From: Aquarana catesbeiana
Lineage: Eukaryota > Chordata > Amphibia > Anura > Ranidae
Length of the DNA stretch: 64,000 nucleotides
Direction of reading: 5' to 3'
Assembly (NCBI RefSeq): GCF_042186555.1
Contig: NC_133324.1
Location: 130,775,522-130,839,521 of the forward strand
The notes under the pieces are model-generated. The model ran no database searches. It was not told the DNA's origin and saw only the letters and a list, made by a program, of their open reading frames with translations. Positions 10,868 to 21,522 of this stretch are shown in pieces. Position 1 is the first letter of the stretch. Each line of letters starts with the position of its first letter. The position numbers were made by a program, and so were the translations under genes.

Positions 10868-11582
10868 GGATGACATATGAAATCTGACATTATTGTATTT
10901 GCTAGTTTTAATTAACATCCCTCTCCACCTCCTTTCTAATCTTTTGTATGAAATAGAATAGAATAGAATCAATATTTTAAACAGAGATTACATCCTGTGA
11001 ATCTGTTCCTGCATATACAGAGTTACACAGAAAATACACAGAAAAATCCATAACAATTTTGGCGAGTCAGAAGCCAGGAGTGAATGGAGTCTCCAAAAGG
11101 AACCGCGCTCTGACTGTGACCATAGGGAACGCAGACTTCTAAATGCCGGCTAGGCAAGCTGTCCTTAAGCTTGCTTATATTTTCTGCCTTTCCTTTGTGT
11201 CCTGTGTGGCGTTTCTCAAGGAAACTAGACTCACTGTTGGACCTTTCTGGTTGGTAACATGTTTGTGTAAATGTGTTTGTATCCTCCTTCACAGGCTGGA
11301 CTGAGTGTGGATAGGGAAAATCCTTTGCAGTTCCCTATGTTGACCCCCTGGGGCAACCTGAGTCAGAAGCTCATGGTAGCGTCAGCATAAAACCCACAGA
11401 GAAGGGATGAGGAGGGCTTTTAGCGAGTGTTTTGTCTATTGTCATAAACCCCCTCTATCCACATAGATAAGTGAAAATCTATTGAAAATCTGCAGATTCT
11501 CTGTACTATATGTTTTAGAGGCAAGAGGGTATAGGCACAAGCAGAGAATAGGAAACAACTGGCCAGTCATTATGGCATTTAA
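10868..11582. other. No recognised feature
   Basis: Contains a short AGAATAGAATAGAAT run near 10955. No conserved coding segment or repeat ends are visible. Confidence 0.35.
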
Positions 11583-12290
11583 TTAAAGTGGTTCTAAAGG
11601 AAAGCCTTAAAGTGTTTGTTAACCCAAAATAAAAAAAATGGATCCTGCTCCTTTAAAGCATGCTATATGACACAGTGCTTGTCCTGTGTCATTTGGCCAC
11701 CTGTAACACCTAAAAAACCTGGCTGATTCTGACAGTTTCTCCCCACCCCTCTATAAACTGACCACAGTGTATCATGGCTGCTGAGCCCTGACACCGTGGT
11801 CAGTTTACATGCCTCTGTTATCAGTAGCCTGCTATCTGCTCTCCTCTTTGCTCCTATGTCCTCCTGCTCTCCTCTCCCTGTCTGTGTGTGAGCTGCCCCT
11901 ACCCCCTCCTGCTGCTCTCATAACACTAACCTGTATACACCATCAGTATTGCCTCCTATTGCAGTGTTCCCCTCAGTGAATGATTTATAAATATAAATGC
12001 TGTAAATACCTTATTTAAGAGCCGAGATTGCGATCACATGACCAGCTAGCTCTCTCCTCCTCTCCTCCTCCCCTCCAGGCTGACATCAACAGAGGAATCT
12101 CAGCTCTGGCCACTGCATCTCTCAGAGGAGGAAAGGAGAAAGCTGGCTGGTCATGTGATCGCAATTTCGGCCATGAAATTAGGTATTTGCAGCATTTATT
12201 TTTATAAATCACACACAGAGGGGGATACTACAATAGGAGGCAGTGCTGATGGTGTGTACAGGTTAGAGTGGCCTAACAACCACTTTAAGG
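11583..12290. repeat. Large foldback element with TTAA-AGTGGTT ends
   Basis: Ends TTAAAGTGGTT and AACCACTTTAA are inverted. Inner arms pair CTGTATACACCATCAG (11932) with CTGATGGTGTGTACAG (12247), and GATCACATGACCAGC with GCTGGTCATGTGATC (about 12033 and 12150). The TTAA edges suggest a TTAA-targeting DNA transposon family like the elements at 21243 and 34726. Confidence 0.7.
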
Positions 12291-12600
12291 TTTTTTACTA
12301 TGCATTAAGGTGAAAAACCTTCGGTGCTGCAGCCCTCGTCAGCCCCCCCCCCTTTTCTGTACCTGAGCCCAATCCGATCTAGCGATGTGCAAGAGAGCAA
12401 CGGCTATCACTGCTGTCTCCCTCCTCATTGGGCAGATTGATAGCAGCAGGAGCCATTGGCATCTGAGTACCACTTTCAGTTTTTTTTGTCTGTTTCATGA
12501 TAAAAATTTAATTAGAAACCCATCTCCCACAAATTAGACAGTACCCACTGAGCATTGCTCAGACCGAGGAGATGAAGAATCAAATCACTCAAATGAAAAG
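12291..12600. other. No recognised feature
   Basis: Unassigned sequence between the foldback element and the retroviral relic. Confidence 0.3.
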
Positions 12601-12852
12601 CAGCAGGAGTTGTTGTACCAATTAGGTCGCAAACGAATACACCCCTGTTCCCACCCCTGTTGGAAAGAGAGGGTTGGGCCAGTGATATACCACATGGTGC
12701 ATGATTTAAGAGCTATTAACAATACTACTGTGGCAGACACCCCTATGGGGCCCAACCCCCACACTTTGATAAGTGGAATACATGCCTCCAGCATCTGGTT
12801 TACAGTGGCATGGGACAATGTTGACAATTGTTCTTGGTGGTTGACTTAGTAG
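12601..12852 (+). pseudogene. Endogenous retrovirus reverse transcriptase fragment
   Basis: The frame through 12685-12820 carries the conserved early-RT signature VHDLRAINN, then a proline-rich stretch, PHTLISGI and WFTV. These are hallmark fingers-domain motifs of class I (gammaretrovirus-like) RT. Only about 80 codons remain. The catalytic DD motif, the rest of pol, gag, env and any LTRs are absent, and upstream residues have drifted. It is a decayed relic with no coding capacity. Confidence 0.6.
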
Positions 12853-13046
12853 GTGAAGTGATCATCATCACCTTTTCCCTTGCTTTGTTACTGTTGTGAG
12901 TAATAATGTATAACCTCTGACAATTTTTCATGCTAGCAGAGGTAGCTACACCATTTGAAGGGTGGGATGCCACTGTGTGGTCGGATCAGAGTCTCAGAGT
13001 CTAAAAGATTTAATTTTCTGTGTTTGAGTAAATTTCTAGTGGCTAA

Positions 13047-15974
13047 CAGTGGCGGCTGGTGCTCAAAATTTTTTGGGGGGCGCATACAAACTGAAAAATT
13101 CTGAAAAATACTGAAAAAACCCATCAATTGCAGCCTCACTGTGCCCATACATTGCATCCACTGTGTCCATCAATTGCATCCACTGTGCCATCAAATGTAG
13201 CTACTGTGCCCTCAATTGCGGCCACTGTGCACATCAATTGCAACCACTGTGCCCATCAAATACCACCACTGTGCTCATCAATTGCAGCCACTGTGCCCAT
13301 CAATTGCAGCCACTGTGCCCATCAATTGCAGCCACTGTGCCCATCAAATGCCGCCACTGTGCCCTCAATTGCAGGCATTGTGCCCATCAATTGCAGCCAC
13401 TGTGCCCATCAACTGCAGCCACTGTGCCATCAAATGCAGCCACTGTACCATCAGTTGCAGCCACTGTGCCCTCAATTGCAGCCACTGTGCTCATGAATTG
13501 CAGCCACTGTGCACATCAATTGCAGCCACTGTGCACATCAATTGCAGCCATTGAGCCCATCAAATGCAGCCACTGTGCCCATCAATTGCAGCCACTGTGT
13601 CCATCAAATGCTGTAACTGTGCCCATCAAATGTCGCCACTGTGCCTATCAAATGCAGCCACTGTGCCATCAATTGCAGCCACTGTGCACATCAATTGCAA
13701 CCACTGTGCCCATCAAATGCTGTAACTGTGCCCATCAAATGTCGCCACTGTACACATCAAATGCAGCCACTGTGCCCATCAATTGCAGCCACTGTGCCCA
13801 TCAATTGCAGCCACTGTGCTCATCAAATGCTGCCACTGCGCCCATCAAATGCAGCCACTGCGCCCATCAATTGCAGTCACTGTGCCATCAAATGCAGCCA
13901 CTGTGCCCATCAAATGCAGCCACTGTGCCATCAATTGCAGCCGCTGTGCCCTCAATTGCAGCCACTGTGCCCATCAATTGCAGCCACTGTGCCCATCAAT
14001 TGCAGCCACTGTGCTCATCAAATGCTGTCACTGTGCCCACCAAATGCTGCCACTGCGCCCATCAAATGCAGCCACTGCGCCCATCAATTGCAGTCACTGT
14101 GCCATCAAATGCAGCCACTGTGCCCATCAAATGCAGCCACTGTGCCATCAATTGCAGCCGCTGTGCCTTTAATTGCAGCCACTGTGCCCATCAATTGCAG
14201 CCACTGTGCACATGAATTGCAACCACTGTGCCCATCAAATGCTGTCACTGTGCCCATCAAATGCCGCCACTGTGCCCTCAATTGCAGCCACTCTGCCCAT
14301 CAACTGCAGCCACTGTGCCATCAAATACAGCCACTGTACCATCAATTGCAGCTACTGTGCTCTCAATTGTAGCCACTGTGCCCATCAATTGCAGCCACTG
14401 TGCACATCAATTGCAGCCACTGTGCCCATCAAATGCAGCCACTGTGCCATCAATTGCAGCCGCTGTGCCTTTAATTGCAGCCACTGTGCCCATCAATTGC
14501 AGCCACTGTGCACATGAATTGCAACCACTGTGCCCATCAAATGCTGTCACTGTGCCCATCAAATGCCGCCACTGTGCCCTCAATTGCAGCCACTCTGCCC
14601 ATCAACTGCAGCCACTGTGCCATCAAATACAGCCACTGTACCATCAATTGCAGCTACTGTGCTCTCAATTGTAGCCACTGTGCCCATCAATTGCAGCCAC
14701 TGTGCATATCAATTGCAGCCACTGTGCCCATCAAATGCAGCCACTGTGCCCATCAATTGCAGCCACTGTGCCCATCAAATGCTGTAACTGTGCCCATCAA
14801 ATGCCGCCACTGTGCTCATCAAATGCAGCCACTGTGCCATCTATTGCAGCCACTGTGCCCATCAATTGCAGCCACTGTGCCCTCAATTACAGCCACTGTG
14901 CCCATCAATTGCAGCCACTTTGCACATCAATTGCAACCATTGTGCCCATCAAATGCAGCCACTGTGCCCATCAAATTGCTGTCACTGTGCCCATCAAATG
15001 CAGCCACTGTTTCCATCAATTGCAGCCACTGTGCCCATTAATTGCAGCCACTGTGCCCATTAAATGCAGCCACTGTGCCATCAAATGCAGCCACTGTGCC
15101 CATCAATTGCAGCCACTGTGCCATCAATTGCAGCCATTGTGCCCATCTGTCACTCAGATCACTGTCAGTCTGTCACTGTGCCCATCTGTCACTCAGCTTT
15201 CATTCTCAGTTGGGATCTCACACTAATCGGCTGATGTCGGTCAGTATTTGTGGATTGGCTGATGCTCTCTTACCGTCAGGATCCCAAATCCCCGCCGATC
15301 CTCCTCAGTGCAGCTTCACAGCAGATGCTCAGCTCATACTGCGGCCATCCGAGCAGCAGGGGCCGCCTCACCCCCCTCCCTCCCCGGTCACATGGGGCTC
15401 TGGCTGGGGGGTCTCAGCATCTTCTCCGCCCGAACCGCCGCCAGCCCATCCCCCCAATATCACCTCCAGACCCCTCAGGGTACGGCAATACAGCACAAGC
15501 CTGACTGTCCTCCCCTTACCCCGGTACCGACACCAACCTCCGCTATACCGCCAGTCCTGCACCACTGCCCTGATTCTCCATACTGGAAATATGGAATATT
15601 TACATGGAATATATTATATACAGCCTGGCTGTCCTTCACTCCGGTCTCCGGTATTATACTCCCAGAGCACACAGCAGTGAGCAGGGAAACTGGAAGTGGT
15701 GCCGCAAAAAGCACCATGCACCATCCTCCGGTCCCGGACAATAAAAAGATAGGAAAGGAGGCCAGACAAATGACAGTCGAGTGGGGAGTGTTCGGGGCAC
15801 ATCGATTGCACCCCGACCCCACCCTAAACACGGGAAAATCAGCTTTCCAGCCTGCAATCAGCTGATTGCAGGCTGGGAAGCTTCCCATAGACCGCTGCAT
15901 GTCCGGCACCTGGTCACTCTTAAAGTGACAAATTTTTTATTTTATTTTTAAACAGCTTGGACGGGCCACCACTG
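13047..15974. mobile_element. hAT-type non-autonomous element (2.9 kb) with 8-bp target duplication
   Basis: The left end CAGTGGCGGCTGGTGCTC and right end GGACGGGCCACCACTG form short CAGTGG terminal repeats. They are flanked by an exact 8-bp duplication GTGGCTAA at 13039-13046 and 15975-15982, the hallmark of hAT transposition. The interior is a 22-bp minisatellite (13118-15147) followed by ~800 bp of GC-rich sequence without a recognisable transposase. A second copy of the family, in opposite orientation, occupies 6048-6609. Confidence 0.85.
13118..15147 (+). repeat. 22-bp minisatellite, about 90 units, with higher-order duplication
   Basis: The unit is CAGCCACTGTGCCCATCAAT plus TG, with 20-22-bp variants (CATCAATTG, CATCAAATG, CCTCAATTG). 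Because 22 is not a multiple of 3, all forward frames stay open and spell His/Cys/Gln-rich strings, so these are not genes. A larger segment starting near 14161 recurs almost unchanged 302 bp later (14463), showing higher-order duplication. Confidence 0.95.
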
Positions 15975-16195
15975 GTGGCTAATGTGGTGAACGGTGTAGG
16001 AATTACAACAGTTTGTATATGTGCCTCCCACTTTTTAAGGGACTAAAAGTAATGGGACAATTGGATGCTCAGCTGTTCCATTGCCAGGTGTGTGTTATTC
16101 CCTCATTATCCCATTTACAAGTAGCAGATAAAAGGTCCAGAGTTCATTTCAAGTGTGCTATTTGCATTTGGAATCTGTTGCTGTCAACTCTCAAT

Positions 16196-17017
16196 ATGAG
16201 ATCCAAAGAGCTGTCACTATCAGTGAAGCAAGCCATGAATAGGCTGAAAAAACAAAACAAACCCATCAGAGAGATAGCAAAAACATTAGGTGCGGCCAAA
16301 TCAACTGTTTTTAACATCCTTAAAAAGAAAGAACGCACTGGTGAGCTCAGCAACACCAAAAGACCTGGAAGAGCACGTAAAACAACTGTGGTGGATGACC
16401 AAAGAATTCTTTCCCTGGTGAAGAAAACACCCTTCACAACAGTTGGCCAGATCAAGAACACTCTCCAGGAGTTAGGTGTATGTGTGTCAAAGTCAACAAT
16501 CAAGAGAAGACTATGGACAGATGAGACCAACTTGTACCAGAGTAATGGGAAGAGAAGAGTATGGAGAAGGAAAGGAACTGCTCAAGATCCAAAGCATACC
16601 ACCTCATCAGTGAAGCATGGTGGTGGTAGTGCCATGGCGTGGGCATGTATGGCTGCAAATGGAACTGGTTCTCTTGTATTTATTGATGATGTGACTGCTG
16701 ACAAAAGCAGCAGGATAAAATCTGAAATGTTTCAGGCAATATTATCTGCTCATATTCAGCAAAATGCTTCAGAACCCATTGGACGGCGTTTCACAGTGCA
16801 GATGGACAATGACCCCAAGCATACTGTGAAAGCAACCAAAGAGTTTTTTAAGGGAAAGAAGTGGAATGTTATGCAATGGCCAAGTCAATCACCTGACCTG
16901 AATCCGATTGAGCATGCATTTCACTTGCTGAAGACAAAACTGAAGGGAAAATGCCCCAAGAACAAGCAGGAACTGAAGACAGTTGCAGGAGGCCTGGCAG
17001 AGCATCACCAGGGATGA
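16196..17017 (+). pseudogene. Tc1-like transposase, copy 1, with internal deletion and late frameshift
   Basis: Tc1 transposases are ~340-residue DD34E enzymes. The N-terminal paired-like helix-turn-helix is present (SVKQAMNRLKKQNKPIREIA and KSTVFNILKKKERTGE). It jumps from STIKRRL directly to WTDETNLYQ, so roughly 45-50 residues normally between the second helix-turn-helix and the first catalytic D are missing in frame. The acids remain: TDET, DNDPKHT and NPIEHAF. One base near 16985 shifts the frame, so TVAGGLAEHHQG ends early. The alternative frame continues EAWQSITRDETQCL to a stop near 17095. The ATG chosen is the one in RSKELSLSVKQ. Confidence 0.85.
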
Positions 17018-17205
17018 AACCCAGTGTCTGGTGATATCTATGCATTCCAGACTTCAGGCTGTAATTGACTGCAAAGGATTTGCAACCAAGTATTAAAAAG
17101 TGAAAGTTTGATGGATGATTGTTAATCTGTCCCATTACTTTTGGTCCCTTAAAAAGTGGGAGGCACATATACAAACTGTTGTAATTCCTAAATCGTTCAG
17201 GAACA

Positions 17206-17963
17206 AACCCATCAGAGAGATAGCAAAAACATTAGGTGCGGCCAAATCAACTGTTTTTAACATCCTTAAAAAGAAAGAACGCACTGGTGAGCTCAGCAAC
17301 ACCAAAAGACCTGGAAGAGCACGTAAAACAACTGTGGTGGATGACCAAAGAATTCTTTCCCTGGTGAAGAAAACACCCTTCACAACAGTTGGCCAGATCA
17401 AGAACACTCTCCAGGAGTTAGGTGTATGTGTGTCAAAGTCAACAATCAAGAGAAGACTATGGACAGATGAGACCAACTTGTACCAGAGTAATGGGAAGAG
17501 AAGAGTATGGAGAAGGAAAGGAACTGCTCAAGATCCAAAGCATACCACCTCATCAGTGAAGCATGGTGGTGGTAGTGCCATGGCGTGGGCATGTATGGCT
17601 GCAAATGGAACTGGTTCTCTTGTATTTATTGATGATGTGACTGCTGACAAAAGCAGCAGGATAAAATCTGAAATGTTTCAGGCAATATTATCTGCTCATA
17701 TTCAGCAAAATGCTTCAGAACTCATTAGATGGCGTTTCACAGTGCAGATGGACAATGACCCCAAGCATACTGTGAAAGCAACCAAAGAGTTTTTTAAGGG
17801 AAAGAAGTGGAATGTTATGCAATGGCCAAGTCAATCACCTGACCTGAATCCGATTGAGCATGCATTTCACTTGCTGAAGACAAAACTGAAGGGAAAATGC
17901 CCCAAGAACAAGCAGGAACTGAAGACAGTTGCAGGAGGCCTGGCAGAGCATCACCAGGGATGA
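17206..17963 (+). pseudogene. Tc1-like transposase, duplicated copy 2, lacking its N-terminus
   Basis: This frame starts inside the duplicated segment (NKPIREIAKTLGAAKS) and is otherwise the same as copy 1. It shares the RRL-WTDET deletion and the late frameshift, so both defects predate the duplication. It differs at ELIRWRF in place of EPIGRRF. It has no start codon or promoter of its own. A read-in frame begins in the internal copy of the terminal repeat. Confidence 0.85.
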
Positions 17964-18313
17964 AACCCAGTGTCTTGTGATATCTATGCATTCCAGACTT
18001 CAGGCTGTAATTGACTGCAAAGGATTTGCAACCAAGTATTAAAAAGTGAAAGTTTGATGGATGATTGTTAATCTGTCCCATTACTTTTGGTCCCTTAAAA
18101 AGTGGGAGGCACATATACAAACTGTTGTAATTCCTAAATCGTTCACCTGATTTGGATGTAAATACCCTTGAATTAAAGCTGAAAGTCTGCAGTTAAAGCA
18201 CATCTTGTTCGTTTCATTTCAAATCCATTGGGGTGGTGTATAGAGCCAAAAAGATTAGAATTGTGTCGATGTCCCAATATTTATGGACCTGATTGTATAT
18301 ATAATATATATAT

Positions 18314-18387
18314 ATTCTTTACACTTGCCTAACTGTATATACAGTATATATATATACTGTATATACAGTTAGGCAAGTGTAAAGAAT
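18314..18387. repeat. Perfect 37-bp palindrome without spacer
   Basis: Arms 18314-18350 and 18351-18387 are exact reverse complements containing ACACTTGCCTAACTGTATAT. The unit is also the start of a Tc1 terminal repeat (ACACTTGCCTAA recurs at 18788). It probably formed from two ends joined head to head. Confidence 0.9.
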
Positions 18388-18835
18388 TGCTGTAATGTAA
18401 TAATACTTCCAAGAATATATATTTTAATTGTTTATTTTTATCAAATACAAAATGCAAAGTGAATGAACAGAAGAAAAATAACAATAGTTGGTCTGACTAT
18501 CCTTTGGCATCATACCAGCATCTGTTCTTCTAGGCACACTTGCACACAGTTTTTGAAGGAACTCAACAGGTAGGTTGTTCCATACATGTTGGATAGGGAT
18601 GAGCTCGATGTTCGAGACGAACATAAGTTCGAGGACAAGCGGCCTGGTATGGTTCAAAAAGGGGGGGGGCGCTCGCTCGTCCCGCGCCCCCCCCCCCCCT
18701 TTCCTGGCCTGCCATGGCTGCTTGCTTAATTAAAATAAAAAGAAATAAACTATTAATACTTCTATTTCTAAAAGCATTCTCAATTTAAAGATTTGTTCAC
18801 ACTTGCCTAAAACTTTTGCACAGTACAGTATATTT
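18351..18835 (-). mobile_element. Tc1-type relic interrupted by a hAT-like fragment
   Basis: On the minus strand 18600-18470 encodes HVWNNLPVEFLQKLCASVPR, a Tc1-type transposase C-terminus. The terminal repeat at 18786-18835 (CACTTGCCTAAAACTTTTGC) is in opposite orientation. At 18595-~18720 the relic is replaced by sequence starting TAGGGATGAGC, the terminus of the hAT family at 50972. A C-run and G-run follow at 18660-18700. Confidence 0.7.
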
Positions 18836-18924
18836 TACAAACATGCATTTAATATAGGATGCATCCATGACTCTGGTTTTGCAGCAAAGTAGTTAAAACT
18901 GATCTACAGTTTAAATCAGTAGGA

Positions 18925-19275
18925 AACCGCACCATTTTTTTTTAAACCCTGCAAGGTAAAGCCATAATGTGCTAGTTTCCTTTGCATACTAGCACATTAT
19001 GAAATACTTACCTTACCTCCAGCACTGCGCTGTCACTGCTGAGAGGGCCTCCATCTTCAGCCCTTCCAGGTTTGCATGCTCCGGCCATCAGATTGGCCGT
19101 GCCGCAATGACATCGCTCCCGCCTATATGCATTGGAGTCACAGACCGTGGCACGGGGCTCTGAAGGGACAGCAGGGGGTATGCAGGCCCCTCAGAGCACA
19201 TGAGCCGGTGACATCACTGGCTGCACGCAGTGGGAATATCTCCTAAACAGTTCTGGGTTAGGAGATATTCACGGT
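18925..19275. repeat. Dispersed repeat with two hairpins
   Basis: CATAATGTGCTAGT (18963) pairs with ACTAGCACATTATG (18988), and GAATATCTCCTAA (19233) pairs with TTAGGAGATATTC (19259). The repeat class is unknown. Confidence 0.55.
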
Positions 19276-19735
19276 GCTTGTTTGATCCAAATATAATTTT
19301 GGGTAGAATAGTTTGCTTAGTGAACTGGTAAGTGGCATCGGCCTTTGTAGATTGAGCATTAGGCCCCCAAACCCCCTTCTTCTTGGGTCACTAAGCAAGA
19401 CACAGTAGGGATCCATATTTTAACATATCAGGGGGTTATGGTGCACTATTCTTCTAGTGAAGTACAGTGTTTTTTTTATTGGGGCAATTCTATTTCTCCC
19501 CTGTATAAATCTAACTTGCTGGTGCCGTACTCCAGCAGGCCGGCCGGGGGCTATATTAGTGCGGGAGGTGACCGTGAGAGCCAAGAAGCAGCTGTGGGAG
19601 GAGGGGGGGGGTTTAGTGCAGGGGCGGCTTTTTTGCCCCCCCATGGCGCCCATGGCACTTGCCATGGCTGCCATACCTTAGATATGCCACTGGATCAGGG
19701 TGATGTGCAGTGTTAGTTTTCTGCCACACATAATG
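19276..19735. other. GC-rich unassigned segment
   Basis: Includes CCATGGCGCCCATGGC-type palindromic runs at 19640-19665 and the hAT-like end ATATGCCACTG at 19682-19692. Only one end is visible, so no element is called. Confidence 0.3.
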
Positions 19736-20597
19736 TTTTGCTTTTAGGCCAAAAAGTAAAATTTTGGTCTCATCTGACCAGAGCACCTTCTTTCATATAT
19801 TTGCTGTGTCCCTCACATGGCTTCTCGCAAACTGCAAACGGGACTTCTTATGGCTTTCTTTCAACAATTGCTTTCTTATTGCCACGCTTCCATAAAGGCC
19901 AGATTTGTGGAGTGCACGACTAATAGGTGTCCTGTGGACAGATTCTCCCAAGTGAGCTGTGGATCTCTGCAGCTCCTCCAGAGTTACCATGGGCCTCTTG
20001 GCTGCTTCTCTGATTAATGCTCTCCTTGCCCAGCCTGTCAGTTTAGGTGAACAGCCAAGTCTTGGTGGGTTTGCAGTTGAGCCATACTCTTTCATTTTTC
20101 AGATGATGGATTGAACGGTGCTCTGTGAGATGTTCAAAGCTTGGGATATTATGTTATAACCTAACCCTGCTTTAAACTTCTCCACAACTTTATCCCTGAC
20201 CTGTCTGGTGTGTTCCTTGGCCTCCATGATGCTGTTTGTTCACTAAGGTTCTCTAACAAACCTCTGAGGGCTTCACAGAACAGCCATGTTTATACTGAGA
20301 TTAAATTACACACAGGTGGACTCTATTTACTAATTAGGTGACTTCTGAAGGCAATTGATTCCACTAGATTTTATTTAGGGGTATCAGAGTAAAGAAGGCT
20401 GAATACAAATGCAAATATTTATTTGAAAAAAGTTGTGAAAACCATTTATCATTTTCCTTCTACTTTACAATTATGTGCCACTATGTGTTGGTCTATCACA
20501 TACAATCCCTATAAAATACATTTACATTTTTGGTTGTAACATGACTAAATGTGGAAATTTTCAAGGGTTATGAATACTTTTTCAAGGCACTGTAGCA
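19736..20597 (-). mobile_element. Tc1-type element relic with transposase N-terminal fragment
   Basis: The right terminus is the common Tc1 end TTTTTCAAGGCACTGTA. On the minus strand 20095-19793 encodes an N-terminal helix-turn-helix region (LTGWARRALIREAAKRPMVT and HRTPISRALHKSGLYG). The start region at 20230-20096 is read in another frame, and the catalytic half is absent, so this is a truncated copy. Confidence 0.75.
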
Positions 20598-21242
20598 GCA
20601 CTTTTTTGCTTCTGCTACTATACTTGCTGAAGCTGGAACTACTTTCCCCAATGACAGTCATATTATATTACTGACAAAGGCTCACTGCAACACAAACTCA
20701 GAACTAAATATACTTTATTAATTGCAATCTGATAGACTTAAAGTAAAAGTAAAGTCTAATGCTAAGTATTCTTAAAAATGTTCCCTCCCTACCTATCCTG
20801 CATACCCTGTATAAAAAAGATCTGTGTAATCACTTACTTTAATCCTCTCCAGTCCAGGTATGTGATCTTGCAGCTCGACAACTGCTGTGAAGTCCCAGAG
20901 CCTTGATGTCATCCATAATCTCCCAAGGCCCACCCATTGTCAGCATCACTCCTCTCTCTTGCAGCTCACTGCTACAGGGGACTTAAAGTGTAATTAAAGG
21001 CAAAACTTTAACACTAGTTTTGGTGACCTGGGGAGCCCCAAGGGATTTCCTTCATTTGCAGGGATTTACTCTCGCTTCCTGTTTTGTCTGCGGGGCAGGA
21101 AGTGAAGGTAAATCTCCCCAATGCCATGGGCATAAAAAAATCTGACAGGTTATAACCCTCCCTTAGTCCGTCCAAAACTACCTGTCCTTTTTACACAGGG
21201 AAGGCAGGATAGGTAGGGCGCGCTTTTAAGAGTAGTTATTGT
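20598..21242. other. Unassigned repeat-like sequence
   Basis: Contains TTAAAGTGTAATTAAAGG near 20985, resembling ends of the TTAA-flanked elements, and segments with CCTATCCTGCATAC / AGGATAGGTAGGG complementarity (20801, 21201). No complete element is delimited. Confidence 0.35.
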
Positions 21243-21522
21243 TAAAGCAGAACTTGGATATCCTGAGTGGCGCCGGGAGCATCCATTCACTAAAGTAGGT
21301 GGGAACGGCCTAGCGGCGCATTAGTGGGAGGAGTGCCTATGCCTCCCGATGACTTCCCGGAAAAAGATGGCAGCGAGGAACCCTAGTGCTGGCTACAGAA
21401 TAGGGGATCGCAGTGGTACAACACTGGATCTACTGGTATCCTTCCTGTGCAGAACACCGCATCAGGTAGGCAGGGGAGGGAAAAACATTTTTTAGGGGGT
21501 TGGGTAAAGTTCGGCTTTAAGC
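21243..21522. mobile_element. MITE with TTAA edges (about 280 bp)
   Basis: The ends TTAAAGCAGAACTT and AAGTTCGGCTTTAA are near-perfect inverted repeats beginning with TTAA, as at 34726-40921 and 11583-12290. The interior is GC-rich and non-coding. Confidence 0.65.

Larger units (their letters stand above)
15983..18298 (+). mobile_element. Tc1/mariner element with internal 946-bp tandem duplication
   Basis: Both flanks carry the inner terminal-repeat segment GGAATTACAACAGTTTGTAT / its reverse complement. The full right terminus runs to ATGTCCCAATATTTATGGAC near 18290. The left terminus is cut off just before GGTGAACG (15988), next to the hAT target duplication. Segment ~16255-17199 is repeated at ~17201-18145 with an offset of 946 bp and about four substitutions seen, so the duplication is young. 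Confidence 0.85.

Noticed and set aside
13128..15063. Many overlapping forward open frames of up to 350 codons rich in His, Cys, Gln and Pro
   Set aside because: They are forced by the 22-bp minisatellite. All three frames stay open and spell permuted forms of the same peptide, with no start context or splice sites.
15042..15909. Frames of up to 212 codons in the GC-rich right part of the hAT element, considered as a captured gene or transposase
   Set aside because: No hAT dimerisation or zinc-finger motif is recognisable, and frames on both strands are equally long, as expected for GC-rich non-coding DNA.
19434..19692. Possible hAT element ending ATATGCCACTG with near-repeat TATCAGGG / GATCAGGG flanks
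   Set aside because: No matching CAGTGGC left terminus next to the left flank; the similarity may be chance.
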